A stretch of 64,000 nucleotides of DNA from Pelecanus crispus. Lineage: Eukaryota > Chordata > Aves > Pelecaniformes > Pelecanidae. The stretch covers positions 5,669,897 through 5,733,896 of the forward strand of contig NC_134652.1 in the NCBI RefSeq assembly GCF_030463565.1, in the 5' to 3' direction. The position numbers were made by a program, and so were the translations under genes. Of this stretch, positions 52,201-63,420 are shown one piece after another. Position 1 is the stretch's first letter. Each line of letters begins with the position of its first letter. Under the pieces are notes generated by a model. That model did not search any database. It saw only the letters and a program-made list of their open reading frames with translations, and had not been told where the DNA came from.

Positions 52201-55200
52201 GCTTTTATAATGCTGATCTTCAGTGTCTGCACTAGCAGGATACAAATATTTGTCACAGAACTGCGCAATCATTGAGGCTGGACATCTGGAGGTCAGCTGT
52301 TCCTTGAAAGAGGAAAAGTCACAGCTGAGCCTGGTTCACCTCTATTACAATTTCTAATGACCAAAGGGAAGGAAAAAAAAAGACCAAAATTATTTTGTTT
52401 CCAAAAAAGAATGCTGACAAGTATCCGATTCATAAACATGAAGACTTTTTGTCACAGTCAAAGAACTGTATGAAATTTATATATAGATCAGTTGCAGCCT
52501 AATCAAATAATAGGGGAATTAAGATCTAAGAAAGTTTAGAAGTAAAATAAAGTCATGGATTTCTAGGATACTTTTCAGTACAAGCTCAAACTACTCCAAG
52601 AAAAGAGAAATGTGTAAATGGACATCATCTTTTGAATTATATTCCAAATTAGAAAAAAATACACATTTACTTCTTTTAACCTAAGGAATGAACAAGAGAC
52701 CTACTGAGGTCTAAGAGATTTTCATTTTTTATTTTCAGCTTCTAGCAAACTGAAAAAAAACCTTCTCTCACTAACTGACCTAACATTTACTATGTGAACA
52801 ATTAAACTTTCAAACTATGCACTAACCTCAAAGGATGTGCTTGAACAAACAGCTGAAATAGGAATTAGTGGAATAATACTACTTATGAAGTGGTTGAAAA
52901 CAATGCTGCCTAAGCACTTGTGAAATTACTGCTCGGCTGCAAAGAAATAAGTAACTACACTGAGTGTGAAATCACCTGCATTGTAATTCTGTGATAATTT
53001 GAGGCATCGTTCTTTTGGTATTACATGAAGAGGAATATGCCCCAAAACTATGGGCAGTAACATTTCTCTCATTGGCTACAACCATGACCGAGCAATTCCT
53101 CTGCCTGCACTTGCACACACAGAGCCCCAGCACAAACACATGAGCCTTGCCATCTGGGAACCCCACCTTAGATGCTCCATATATGTTCTGCCTGAAGATC
53201 AGGACACACTTTTGTACTGTGAGGGTGACTGAGCACAGGCCCAGGTTGCCCACAGAGCTTGTGGACTCTCCATCCTTGGAGACAGTCAAGAACCATCTGG
53301 ACACTGTCTTGGGCAGCCAGCTCTAGGTGATCCAGCTTTAGCCAGGGAGTAGGACCAGATGACCTCCAGAGGTCCCTTCCAACCTCTGCCATCCTGTGAT
53401 TCTGTGATCCATAACCAGGGGCAGGAGCTAATCAGACCCCTCAACCCCTCCTGACATACCTGTGGTCGATGACATGGTGGACATCGAGCTGGAGCTATAT
53501 GGCACTGCAGGGAGAGAGCAGCAGGTGAGCGAGCAGTGTTTTGCCTAGCAGGAACAACCTGCTTGGAGTCACCCCTCTCCAAAGGGCTCCCCGGACACTG
53601 AAACCCAGCACCCACAGTCACCACCTGGATCCGTGGCAGGTCCCTGTGTGGCTGCACCTTAAAGCCTTCCCCCTCCTTCCCACCAGCCCAGAGTGCAGCT
53701 CACTTTCTACGTGTACAATAGCTCCCATCAGCAGGACCTCGCATGCCAATGGAGGAACATCTTTGTTAATCATCAGGATGATGGGACAGGGTGGACCCTC
53801 GGCAAGTTTGCTGATGACACCAAACTGGGAGGAGTGGCTGATCCGCCAGAGAGTCCTGCTGACATCCAGAGGAACCTCGACAGGCTGGAGAAATGGGCGA
53901 ACAGGAACCTCATGCAGTTCAACAAGGTGAATTGCCAAGTCCTGCTCCTGGGTAAGAAGAACCCCAAGCACCAGTAAGCATCTGGGCCACTCGGCTGGGA
54001 AGCAGCTCTCCAGAAAAGGCCCTGGGGGTCCTGGTGGTCACCAAGTTGAACATGAGCCAGCAATGGTTTGCACAGGGGGGTGGGACTAGATGACCTCCAG
54101 AAGTTGCTTCCAACTTCAGCCATCATGTGACTCTCTGATCTGAGCAAGGGCAAGAGATAACCAGACCCCTCGACCCCTCCAGACCTACCTGTGGTCGATG
54201 ACACGGGCGGAGTCAAGCTGGAGCTACCTGGCGCTGCAGGGAGAGAGCAGCAGGTGAGGGAGCAGCACTGTACTTAAGATGAAGAGCCCGCTGGGAGTCA
54301 CCCCTCCCCAAAGGCAACCCTGGGAGACATAAACCCGAGACCCACAGCAAGCACTGTAACCTGGCAGGACCGAATGAGACCAATCTTGACCATCCTGTGA
54401 TTCTGTGATCCTGAGCAGGGGCAGGAGATAACCAGACCCCTCAAACCCTCCAGGCCTTACCTAAGGTCAACAACAGAGGGAAGTTGAGCTGGAGCTACCT
54501 GGAGCTGCAGGCAGAGAGCAGCGGCTGCTCTCATTCCTCAACAACTCCTCAGCTGCAAAAAGGAGTTCAGTGCACTGCATGTGAAGCCATTGACCTTCTT
54601 TACTTTGGGAAAAGAAGTAGTAACCAGGAGCAGCAGGAACATTGGCCTCTGCAGCTTGCAGCAATGAGTGTGCCATGAACAGGCAACTCCTCTTCCTGCA
54701 GTAAAGGCTGGAAAACTCAACGATGGTTCAGCGGCAGCACTGGTGGAGGTGGAGAAAGCCCTGTCCCTGCCCATCAGGCAAAGAAACAGCATTCTGGCAG
54801 CAGTCTCGTGCCAGTCCTGTCCACAAAGATGCCCCCGAACCAAAATGCCTGTCAGTGGGGCCAATGGGTCTGGATGCCCACAGGTGTCAGGAGCCATCAG
54901 AAGGCCCTTAAGGAAGAGTTTGTGCTTCTGTCCTGGCAAAGAGCAAAGGACAGCTGCGATCTTACCTGTGGTGCTGCTGAAAGTGGAAATCGAGTAGTAG
55001 TAGGCCTGGAAACCCCTCTGGGTGACACTGCTGTCACTGCGAAACAGGATGGTCAGCTGGTGCCTGGATGACCTGAAGATGTGATGGTCATTCCAGCAAA
55101 CAGTCCCGAGGAGCGGGGCCTGGGGGGACCCGCCGTCGTACACCTCGATGGTGTCGTACCAGCAGTTGTTGCCTTCCAGCCTGCAGAGGGAGAGGAGGGT

Positions 55201-58200
55201 CTGTCTGCACTGTAGGCTGTACCACCTCCGAGCACAAGTACCAGCAGGAGCTGCAGGGCTCAAGCAACCCAACCCCATTCCCAGCCTGTCCCCGGAGCTC
55301 GGGCAGAGGTGGCCAAGGCGCCGCAATGGGGACGAAGCTGCCTCTGAGCCCAGAGCCAGCACTGGGCACACTGCCCACACCACAGCTGCCACCCCGCTGG
55401 ACTCACTCAACATCTGAAAACTGGAGCTCGACTCTGCGATCCGGCTGCCACAGCTGTATGCGCCACACGCAGTAGGCACTGTTGGGGTAGGAGTTGGGGT
55501 AGCCCGGGCTCTGGACTGAGCCGGACAAACCCTGAAGCAAGCCACCACAGGAGCCAGCCTCTGTGGAAAGGAGCAGAGCCCAGCAATGGGCAGGGAGCTC
55601 TTGACATCCTATTGCCAGAAGCTGTCAGAGAAGGCACAGCACCCTGCAAGGAGGCTGTGCCACAGCCCCACAGAGATCCTCCCTCCTGGCCACACCCCAA
55701 AGTCTCATCCCTGCGTCCCCCCAGCCCAGAGCACAGGTTGCGCTCGGCACGGGCACTAATCCCCATTGGCGGGGCCAGGTTGTCCAGCGGGACACCTGAG
55801 GCAGGAGAAAACCAAACCCCTTAACCCCTCCAGACCTACCTGTGGTCAACGACACAGGGGAAGTCAGGCTGGGGCTACCTGTTGCTGCAGGGAGAGACCA
55901 GCAGGTGAGCAAACAGCATTTTGCCTAAGAGGAACAACCTGCTGGGAGTCAACCTTCTCCAAAGGGCTCCCAGGACACTGAAACCCAAAACCCGCAGCCG
56001 GCACCGTAAAGTGGCTGGACTGAGCAAGACAGCTGCAGCACTGACAGCCCCAGCACTTGCTCAAGGGCATCACCACTGTGGCACCATGAAGACTAGTGCC
56101 AAACCTCTCCCACAGTAGAAGCAACTGCTTAATCCCAAAGGATTCCAAATGGTCCCGCATCATCCCGGAGCATCAGAGATGTCACCCAGGCTCTATAAGC
56201 GCAGCCCACAATTGGGTCTTCTGCTCTGATGGAGACAGAGCATCCCAGAGACAGAGCACCCCAAGGAGAAGAAGAATGTAAAAAGAAATCTCTGGTTACC
56301 TGTTGACCAAAGTGTCCCTAGTCCCGAGTCTGGAAGGAGAAAACCAGAGGGCGTGAGGCACTCGGACCCCTTGGCTCCCCTCAGAGCACATGCTATAAGC
56401 TCATGGAGAGCTATGGAGGGACCCATGGGGCAGATGGTCTGGCTCAAAACTGACCCCTTCCTCATACCCTGCTCTGTGTGCGAGCCATCACCCGAATCCC
56501 AGACCTCCCGAGCACAGCCTGCAAGCGCAGGCACGGTGCTCCCTCTGAAACATGGGCCCCTGCATTAGGAACACGGACCCATGACCCGCTGCTGCCCTGC
56601 AGAGCATGGAAAAAGGGCTGACCAGCCTTTGCCCAGCCCCATACGACCTCCAGACGGGTTTTCTTCAGGAAGATGACACCAAAACACAAAAACCCACCTG
56701 AGCATATTACAGAAGCATCCCCGTGATAACAGCCAGAGTGCATTTCGTTGTAAGGGCAATACCACAAAGAGTATTCATAGCCCACACAATCCACCTCTGT
56801 CATCATGTACGGGTACCAGTCGCTCGAAGGGAAATAGTGCATCACACCAAGAGGCGAGCCGCAGCCAAGCTGCCTGCACACAACCTGGGCATCTTGCATA
56901 TCCCACATGTGTCCACACACTTTAGTCCAGACTCCGAAATAGAATAATTCCACGTTGCCTGCACATCTGTTCGGCCCACCGGTCAGCTGCAGCAACAGCT
57001 CTTTGAAAGACACAAAACCCTTGGTCAGGCCAGCAGTGCTCTGGTTTCAGGCAATGATATTTGCTGACCAATGCATGAGAAAGCGGGCAGTGCCAGTGGG
57101 TCAGGCAGACCCATAGATCTTTGCAAACCAGCCCCGGCTTGTGTGAGCCCTGGGAAAGCCATGGGGGCCAGGACCTTACCCCTGGGATGGTGGGCCTGAC
57201 CTCTCAGGTTCAGCCCCCTGCTTCCTGGCAGGGCAAAGGGAGAGCGCAGGATTCCCCATCCTCCCCGGGCACAGCTGTTCCCTGACACCCAGCAGCATCC
57301 ACCCACAGCTCAGTGCAGGGCCAGCAGCCCCTTCTCGGGCTCCCACACTGGGGTACAGAGAGGCTGGGGCAGCAGTGGGTACGCACGTCCCTGGGGCCAC
57401 GATGACCTGGCAGACAGACTCACCGTCAGCTATGGTTGGAACTGCAGAGAAGAACAAGCAGACAAAAACCACACAGAGAGAAAGTGAATTAGGACAAATC
57501 CTTTGGGAACTGTCAGCACGCTTTACCCTTTCCCCAGTGAGTCAAGTCAAGTCCCCAGCGAAGGGCACAAGCGACAGAAGATCACTTTCTTTCTAGCAAG
57601 GATGCTGCCTGCTGGGGGGCAGAGCCATCCTCAAAATCCCAGCTCCCAAATAACTTTGTTCTCGCACACACCCCAGCTCCACCATAAAGCAAACACGTAA
57701 GCTTTTTCATCATAGAAATTTATTCCCAAGAATAAATATGATGGTAAAAATATAAAGCTATCACTATCATATAAAGTAAAACTCTGAGAAATCTTACTTA
57801 CAAATAGTGTTCTCAGGCGTTGTGGTAGCTGTAGTTGTTTCTTCTAGAGAAGAAAAAAACCCATACATGATACCATACAGGGAGGTCAACAAGGGAAATA
57901 CAATTTGAAATTTCCCCAAACACCATTCCAGCCTCTAGCAATTTGTGGCTGACGAGCTTTAGATCCAGGAGATTTCTTTCTTATTTTATTAGACCTCTGC
58001 AGTTTTTCCCTCCATTAATTGTCAAATCTCTTTGTGAACCCACCAAAACCTGCAACTGGCCCAGAGAGTGCCAGGTGCCCTTGAAGTGAGAAAAGTCTCT
58101 CTCTCTGTTTGCTTTGAAGAAGGTATCTGCTGGCTTCACCTGATCCGATCAGAAGTTAATGCCTCTGCTTCTTGCATGAGAATAGGCTGTGGACAACCGT

Positions 58201-60671
58201 CTCCTCCTCTCTTTCTCCATACCAAGAACAGCAAAGCTACCCCAAAAATCTTAACAGAAACGAAGATGACAGAAAACTATCTGGGGAGCTGGTCAGAGCA
58301 AGGCCAGTGAGGAAGGGAGGCTGCAGATCCCATTACTTTCCTTCATTTTGCACAGCTGCTGACAAAAAGGGGGTCTCCAAAAGCTCCCTGTGACAGGTTT
58401 TGCTCACATTCCCAGCACATTTAAGCTACGCTCGTTCCCTTCCCCTTCCAGCACTACTGATTTTGTGCATACCTCGCTGCTAAGCCCAGCTGGTGCCATA
58501 AACTCTGGGTCAGAGAAGAGTTTTCCCTGCTAAGGCTCCTGTACAGGATGCTTGATGGAAAGCCCTCCAGGTAGCACCAGCAGATCGAAGGTGTCCCATG
58601 GGACGGGGGCCTGGCCGGCCAAGAAAGGTGATCTCCTTCCTAGTGTTTCATCTAACCTAGAGTTATGTTTTCTGAGATAGGGCTTGATGGGGTTATTCAA
58701 ACCCCAGGGGAAGGACAGCATGCAGACCACCATTACCCTTCTGCATCAGGGCTGACAGCTCTCCAAACGTCCTCTCAGAGAAATGTTTAAAATTATTTAC
58801 AATAGGTGAGTTTGGCTGTTTAAAAACTGGTTTCAAAACATAGACGGGGTTGTTCCAGTGTTTAATTTATTTTAATAATTGCAGAAACCAAACTGGTTTC
58901 CATATTGCCTTAATCACAGTGTCACTATATTACTTTGTAAGGATTGCAGTTTTGAAAAGGATGAGCTGAGGGGTCTGGTAAGATGAGAACAAGCACGGCA
59001 GAGCATGGAAAAATTAGTCCACAGGACCAGGTAACAGCACCAATCCTATCATCAAAATGAATAAGGGCATTTCAGGGGGACAGTGAGGTCTTGCTCTGTC
59101 TCTGTATAAGCCACTGGAAAATAGTCTACAAACCTGTATTTAGTTAAAATTTGTCTGTTCAAACTGTGGATAACTTTCCCCTGTGCTTTCAGATACCCAG
59201 AAACTCCTGCATTTATACAGCCTCCGTTTTTCACATGGCATTATTGTCCTAAGGTTTTAGCCCAAGCACTGATTTGTTTAAGCTCTTCATTGCAGCAATG
59301 ACACACAGTTTATGTATTTAAACTGATTTCTGGATGTAGAGGAAGATCCTAACAGGAAGACCTGTCTTTATTCAGTGAGTAGGGAACTTTCCGACACATC
59401 CCACCACGCTACTCCTCATGCATGCAAGGCTTTAAGTCAAAATTAATTAGATGATGGTAATAAAAGGATCAAACAGTAATTCAGTATTTTCCAGCTCAAT
59501 ATCAACATTCCAGCTTAGTTTTTCATATCACTAAGTGCACCTCAGGTATTTATGGGGGGAGCAAATAATACGAGCATTAAAAACCTGAACCCAGAAACAG
59601 CCCTGAATCGTTATTTCTTTCCATCATGTGTGTGGGTGTGTGGGGGAACACAGAAAGGGAAAGCAGGGTTTTGCTTTTGGTTCATTAGTCCAAGCCAAAC
59701 TAACCTCAGAACTTCACATCTGAAAGAGGGAGGGATGGAAAGACAGCAGCTATGGCAGACACTTTTGATCTTTTGCCCTTCCTCCCTCCTGCACAAAGAA
59801 TGCAACAGCAGCTGCTTAAAAAGAAATGCCTTGTTTCTCACAGCACCGTGCTGGCACTATGCTCAGCCAGGGGAGCCTCACCTGAAAAAGGGGAAAGTGT
59901 TTTTTGAACACAGGAAGACCATTTTACCCTGTCTGAAGCATCATCCCTCCCATCAGACCCACCCATACTTGTATCCGTCCCTGAAGGGTTGAAAGCGGCT
60001 GGGCAGATCGCTGCCTCTGCAACCAAATCGAGTTACTGTCCTAACAGGAATTAGACTATGGGAAATTAGAATAACAGAAAATTACAGTAATTCCTATTAT
60101 ATTCTAATAATTGCAATAACCATAGGAACCGGGATGTGCTGTACTTCTTTTATCTAGGGCATTCTTATTAAACACCACTCTGTTAGTTGCAACAATGTAC
60201 TTAATCAAATACAAAACACATGGTTCAAAGAGCACCTCACACTCTAAAATAAACATACATTTCATCCAGAAAATATATATCAGTCTTCATTACCCCAAAA
60301 CAAAGATTCAGAAAATTATATAATTTGCTTTACAGTATATTCATTTGAATTTCATTAGTAGCCTCTTTACAAAAAATGGTGAGAACAAAAATTTAAATTC
60401 ATTAAGCAGTTTCAATAAATGCATTTGAATTAATGATTGTAATGATTAATGAGTATAACAATTGATTTGCTCAGTTCATAGGTTTGACCTGCTCATGGCT
60501 TTTGAAAGAGCTAAGCTGTGCTGCTAAATCCTCTTTTACCCTTAAATCTCAGTATTACCCTGGTGTGAAATATAGCCATGGAGGTGATCAGAAGTGAGAC
60601 TCTTTACCTGCATCCACCTGAATTCGAAGACTTATCATTACCATCCAAGACAAGATCATGGAGGCAGCCAT
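49012..60671 (-). CDS. DMBT1: DMBT1-like gene A (1 SRCR, 2 CUB, ZP), probably secreted
   Basis: Fifteen exons on the minus strand sum to 2172 nt, 723 residues plus stop, all in frame. Order: signal peptide, Thr-rich linker ([14 protein letters not shown]), six-codon exon, SRCR, linker, linker, CUB 1, two Ser/Thr/Pro linkers, CUB 2, ZP. The CUB-ZP part matches gene C closely; CUB 1 has no counterpart in B or C within this window. The ZP-C exon runs past its weak donor (gttttaa) to a stop after [10 protein letters not shown], because the next exon is decayed; the protein would be secreted, with the ZP furin site RSKR retained. Architecture resembles short DMBT1 relatives such as ebnerin or hensin fragments, but no specific orthology is claimed. 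A fifth mini-exon copy (54461-54504) is out of frame and assumed skipped. Confidence 0.85.
49827..50215 (-). CDS. DMBT1: Gene A ZP domain, second exon
   Basis: 389 nt, phase 0 to 2. Encodes [41 protein letters not shown]. Confidence 0.92.
50866..51038 (-). CDS. DMBT1: Gene A ZP domain, first exon
   Basis: 173 nt, phase 1 to 0. Encodes [20 protein letters not shown] and [13 protein letters not shown]; donor gtatga. Confidence 0.92.
51306..51517 (-). CDS. DMBT1: Gene A CUB 2, second exon
   Basis: 212 nt, phase 2 to 1. Encodes [27 protein letters not shown] and [20 protein letters not shown]. Confidence 0.92.
51865..52015 (-). CDS. DMBT1: Gene A CUB 2, first exon
   Basis: 151 nt, phase 1 to 2. 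Encodes [20 protein letters not shown] and [13 protein letters not shown]; same length as in gene C. Confidence 0.92.
52016..53459 (-). other. Gene A intron between linker and CUB 2
   Basis: About 1.4 kb; AT-rich, with a CR1 3' end at its upstream side (53212-53410). No other feature recognised. Confidence 0.6.
53212..53410 (+). mobile_element. CR1 LINE 3' end, plus strand
   Basis: Typical CR1 tail: ttgtactgtgagggtgactg, caggttgcccacagagctt, gatgacctccagaggtccct, tccaacctctgccatcctg, ending tgattctgtgat. About 50 bases from the linker exon at 53460. Confidence 0.88.
53460..53504 (-). CDS. DMBT1: Gene A Ser/Thr linker mini-exon 3
   Basis: 45 nt, phase 1-1, acceptor ctgcag, donor gtatgt. Encodes [16 protein letters not shown]. 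Confidence 0.75.
53785..54140 (+). mobile_element. CR1 LINE fragment with internal deletion, plus strand
   Basis: Encodes the end of CR1 ORF2 reverse transcriptase ([33 protein letters not shown]), then gggggtcctggtg, atgagccagcaatg, and jumps to the tail gactagatgacctccagaag. The middle of the 3' region is deleted. Confidence 0.88.
54189..54233 (-). CDS. DMBT1: Gene A Ser/Thr/Pro linker mini-exon 2
   Basis: 45 nt, phase 1-1, acceptor ctgcag, donor gtaggt. Encodes [16 protein letters not shown]. Confidence 0.78.
54378..54412 (+). mobile_element. Tiny CR1 3' tail
   Basis: ccatcctgtgattctgtgat preceded by a worn CR1 tail, lying about 50 bases from the dead mini-exon at 54461. Third CR1 tail at the same relative place next to a linker copy. 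Confidence 0.45.
54461..54504 (-). pseudogene. Dead linker mini-exon of gene A
   Basis: Splice sites are kept (acceptor ctgcag, donor gtaagg) but it is 44 nt, one base short of its 45-nt sisters, and reads [12 protein letters not shown] then a stop. Including it would truncate the protein before CUB 2; it must be skipped or the transcript is non-functional. Confidence 0.7.
54966..55180 (-). CDS. DMBT1: Gene A CUB 1, second exon
   Basis: 215 nt, phase 2 to 1. Encodes [33 protein letters not shown] and [21 protein letters not shown]-rich codons, unlike CUB 2. Confidence 0.9.
55407..55560 (-). CDS. DMBT1: Gene A CUB 1, first exon
   Basis: 154 nt, phase 1 to 2, acceptor ccacag, donor gtgagt. 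Encodes [20 protein letters not shown] and [13 protein letters not shown]. Confidence 0.9.
55840..55884 (-). CDS. DMBT1: Gene A Ser/Thr/Pro linker mini-exon 1
   Basis: 45 nt, phase 1-1, acceptor ctgcag, donor gtaggt. Encodes [16 protein letters not shown]. Upstream intron matches that of the later copies for over 100 bases. Confidence 0.78.
56300..56329 (-). CDS. DMBT1: Gene A 10-codon linker mini-exon
   Basis: 30 nt, phase 1-1, acceptor ttccag, donor gtaacc. Encodes [11 protein letters not shown] between the SRCR and linker 1. Confidence 0.65.
56698..57000 (-). CDS. DMBT1: Gene A SRCR (divergent)
   Basis: 303 nt, phase 1-1, acceptor caaag, donor gtgggt. Encodes [20 protein letters not shown] through DASVICSG with eight cysteines; [12 protein letters not shown] core kept. 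The usual CDDSWD is CGHMWD, and the tail is shortened. VELFYFGVW keeps the Trp of the ligand motif. Confidence 0.9.
57424..57441 (-). CDS. DMBT1: Gene A six-codon micro-exon
   Basis: 18 nt, acceptor ctgcag, donor gtgagt, phase 1-1, (F)PTIAD. Accepted because both sites are strong and the phase fits; skipping it would also keep frame. Confidence 0.55.
57802..57843 (-). CDS. DMBT1: Gene A Thr-rich linker exon
   Basis: 42 nt, phase 1-1, acceptor ctctag, donor gtaagt. Encodes [14 protein letters not shown], directly after the signal peptide. Confidence 0.75.
57844..60607 (-). other. Gene A intron 1
   Basis: About 2.8 kb; no exon, repeat or RNA gene recognised. A short GT-rich run lies near 59627-59643. 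Confidence 0.55.
60608..60671 (-). CDS. DMBT1: Gene A signal-peptide exon with start codon
   Basis: 64 nt, donor gtaaag, phase 1. Encodes [18 protein letters not shown] then VDAG/E: signal peptide. One codon shorter than in genes B and C. Confidence 0.83.
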
Positions 60672-60706
60672 CTCCTTGGAGCTCCTGATATAGGAGAGCA
60701 CCAGAC

Positions 60707-60712
60707 TTTATA
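60707..60712 (-). promoter_or_regulatory. TATA box of gene A
   Basis: CCTATAAAGTCTGG on the minus strand, 36 bases before the ATG, as in genes B and C. Confidence 0.7.
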
Positions 60713-62796
60713 GGCAGAGTCGCTAAAGGGTGTAGCTCAGCAGCCCAACCTGTCCCCTCAGTAAGTCAATACCAAACACATTCCCTCACTGCTGTTACTT
60801 CCCTGACTTCCATGACTGTATGTTTGATTTGTTACCCAACATTTATATCTTCCTGGTTCTACAAGAAGACAAAAACTGACATCTTCCTCAGAGAAGGCAG
60901 AGAACAAAAGTGGTTGCAACAACTGCTATTTTTCCATCCCATCCCTCTTTCAGCTGTGAAGTTCTGTCGCTGTCACAAATGTAACATGTCCCTTTCTCAG
61001 GGTTGGGTTGTATCTGAGCCAAAGTTGCTTTTTAAGTCTGGGTAGCAGAGCCTTCCTTTTTGTGACTGAAGGTGTGGAAGGGTAAGAGCCTGGTGGGAAA
61101 CAATTGAGAGGCTTATGGAGACCCTTCTGCATGGCCTGGACTCCCTCGGGGGACACACTCACCAGCTGCTGGGAGGACATCACCCAGAGTCAACCACCAT
61201 GTCGCCAGTCCCTTAGAGTTGTGGAGGTGCAGTTTCAGGAACTGTCAAATACCACCCATAACTTACCATCATGTATTTCTCAAGTATTAGTTACATATTA
61301 AGTTAACTTTCTGGAGGTAGAAGAGTTTGGAACTAGGATGCTGAGCTGCCTTGTATTCTCCTAGACTATTTTTATGAGTATTTCTGTCCTAATAGGTGTC
61401 ACATAAAAGTGCAGTAGAAAGTGAGTACATTCATCTCTTTCTGATCTCCCTCGTCCATCCTTCAGCGTGCTTTAGCTTCACCAGGGTAGCAAGACTGACA
61501 GTACTTTTAAGCTCTGCAAGTCATCTACTGCAAAACTGAAACCACCAAAGTCATCTTCTGAATTTTGTCACAAACTCTAGTCACAATTCAGTGGTCATGC
61601 ACTGATCATTTTTAAACCATGCAAACCCTCCCAGAGAACAAGGAGTTTAAGTCTGCGAATAGGGGCAAGTATAGAAAATAAGGGACAATTCATCCCAACT
61701 TCTCTATTTCTGAAGTTCTTAAGTACTTTACAGATCCCTTGACACAGTCTTCCCACCAGGATTTACAATATATTTAAGATAATAGATAAATAATGGGATC
61801 CAATGGAACTCTACAATAGATTTTTACAAACTATATTTCAGGTCATGGTCAGGTTTAGGTGGATCTGAGTTCCCATCAAAGAAAATGCATTTGCACAGCA
61901 CTGTTGAATTTGGCAACGTTTGAACAGTATATAAAACCCCAGAATCACAGAAAGATTTAGCCTGGAAGGAGCCTCTGGAGGCTATCTGGTCCAACCGCCA
62001 AGTCAAAGAAGGGCTGTCTTCAAAGTTCGATCAAGTGGTTTGCTGTCTTAGTTATTCTTGTAACACAGAATTCCATATTTTTTTGCCTAGACAAACGGTG
62101 CAAAAACTTTTACTAGATAAAGATTTGACATGCTGGTTGTTCCTGCTGCTAGTTTTAGATGGGTTTGGGTTCATTACTGATTGGTAATCTAAAAAAAGAT
62201 ATTCCTTCTCAGGAACTCAGAAATATGCTTCTTGTGCCTTATGAAACACACAACACAACTGTCCTGGTGCAGAACAGCCAGCACCCAAACTCAGCTGGAT
62301 ACAGCAGAGGACAGTCACAAGATTAAAGGGAGAAAGGAAGCACAAACTCCATAGTGGGAAGGGAAAAAAAAGAAAGGGTGACTTTGTTAGACATGCAAAC
62401 AATTCATTGACTCTGTAAACATGGGTAATCTTCTCTTATCATGGTTTTGCAAGCCAGATGGAAGAAGTGGTCATTCAGAGAGACTGAACAAAGTAAGGGA
62501 GGTGGCTTGGTAAACAGCTTGGGGCAGCTGTTGCATACCTGGAAAGATAAAAGAAAAGCAAAACCAGATTAAAAATGTTGACAATTCAACAAGAACTCTT
62601 AATGTTTGAATGGAAAAGAACATGTGCAACAACTGCAAAGATTAAGTCTGAGGCAAGCTCAGGGTGGCTGGTCCACACAGGCCCCAAGACTTGCAATGGC
62701 AAGCATCAGTGCATGGCCATCTTGCTTGAGGACTGGCATTCACCGCTTGGAGCCCAGTGTCTCAGTTCTTCTGTCCTTAGATAAAAAGAAAACAAG
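60713..62796. other. Upstream region of gene A
   Basis: About 2.1 kb with no supported gene. Contains one small old CR1 tail. Confidence 0.5.
61938..62040 (-). mobile_element. Old CR1 3' fragment, minus strand
   Basis: Plus-strand view agaatcacagaaagatttag, then cctggaaggagcctctggag and tctggtccaacc is the worn complement of a CR1 3' end. Confidence 0.6.
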
Positions 62797-63420
62797 TGCA
62801 GTGGATTGACCTTGGCCAGCTGCAAGTCACCCACCCAGCCCCTCTCTCATTCCTCCTCCTTAACAGGGCAGGAGAAGAAAATAAGGTGAAAAAGCTCATG
62901 GGTTGAGGTAAGGACAGGGATGATTATTGTCACGGGGAAAACAGACTCAACTTGGGGAAAAATAATTTAATTCATTGCTGATTAAAATAGATATGGATAG
63001 TGAGAAACATATATAAATTAAAACAACACCTCCCCATTTTCCCAGGCTCAGCTTCAGTCCTTCATTGCCAACTCCTCTACCTCCCCTCTCCCCGAGTGGC
63101 GCAGGGGGTATAAGGAGAATGGGGGGCCACGGTCAGCCCATAGCAGTTTGTTTCTGCTGCTCTGTCCTCCTCACTCTTTTCTCCTGCTCCAGTGTGGGTC
63201 CTTCCTATGGGCTGCAGTCCTTCAAGGATCAGCCTGCTCCAGCATGGGCTCTCCGTGGACACAGCTGCTTCAGGAAATGTCCCCTTGCTCCAGCACAAGG
63301 TCCTCCATGGGCTGCGGGGCAATCTCAGCTCTGGCACCTGGAGTACCTCCTCCCCCTCCATCTTCTCTGTGTTCGTTATGGATGTCTGAGAGCCCATGCA
63401 CAGCTAGAACAGAACTGATT
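62797..63420 (-). mobile_element. Avian LTR fossil (partial)
   Basis: Matches from memory a common avian endogenous-retrovirus LTR family: gtggattgaccttggccagc, aagctcatgggttgaggtaa, acagactcaacttggggaaa and repeated CTCCAG-x-TGGG blocks. It looks like a partial solo LTR, old and broken; no internal genes are seen next to it. Orientation and family are inferred, not proven. Confidence 0.45.
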
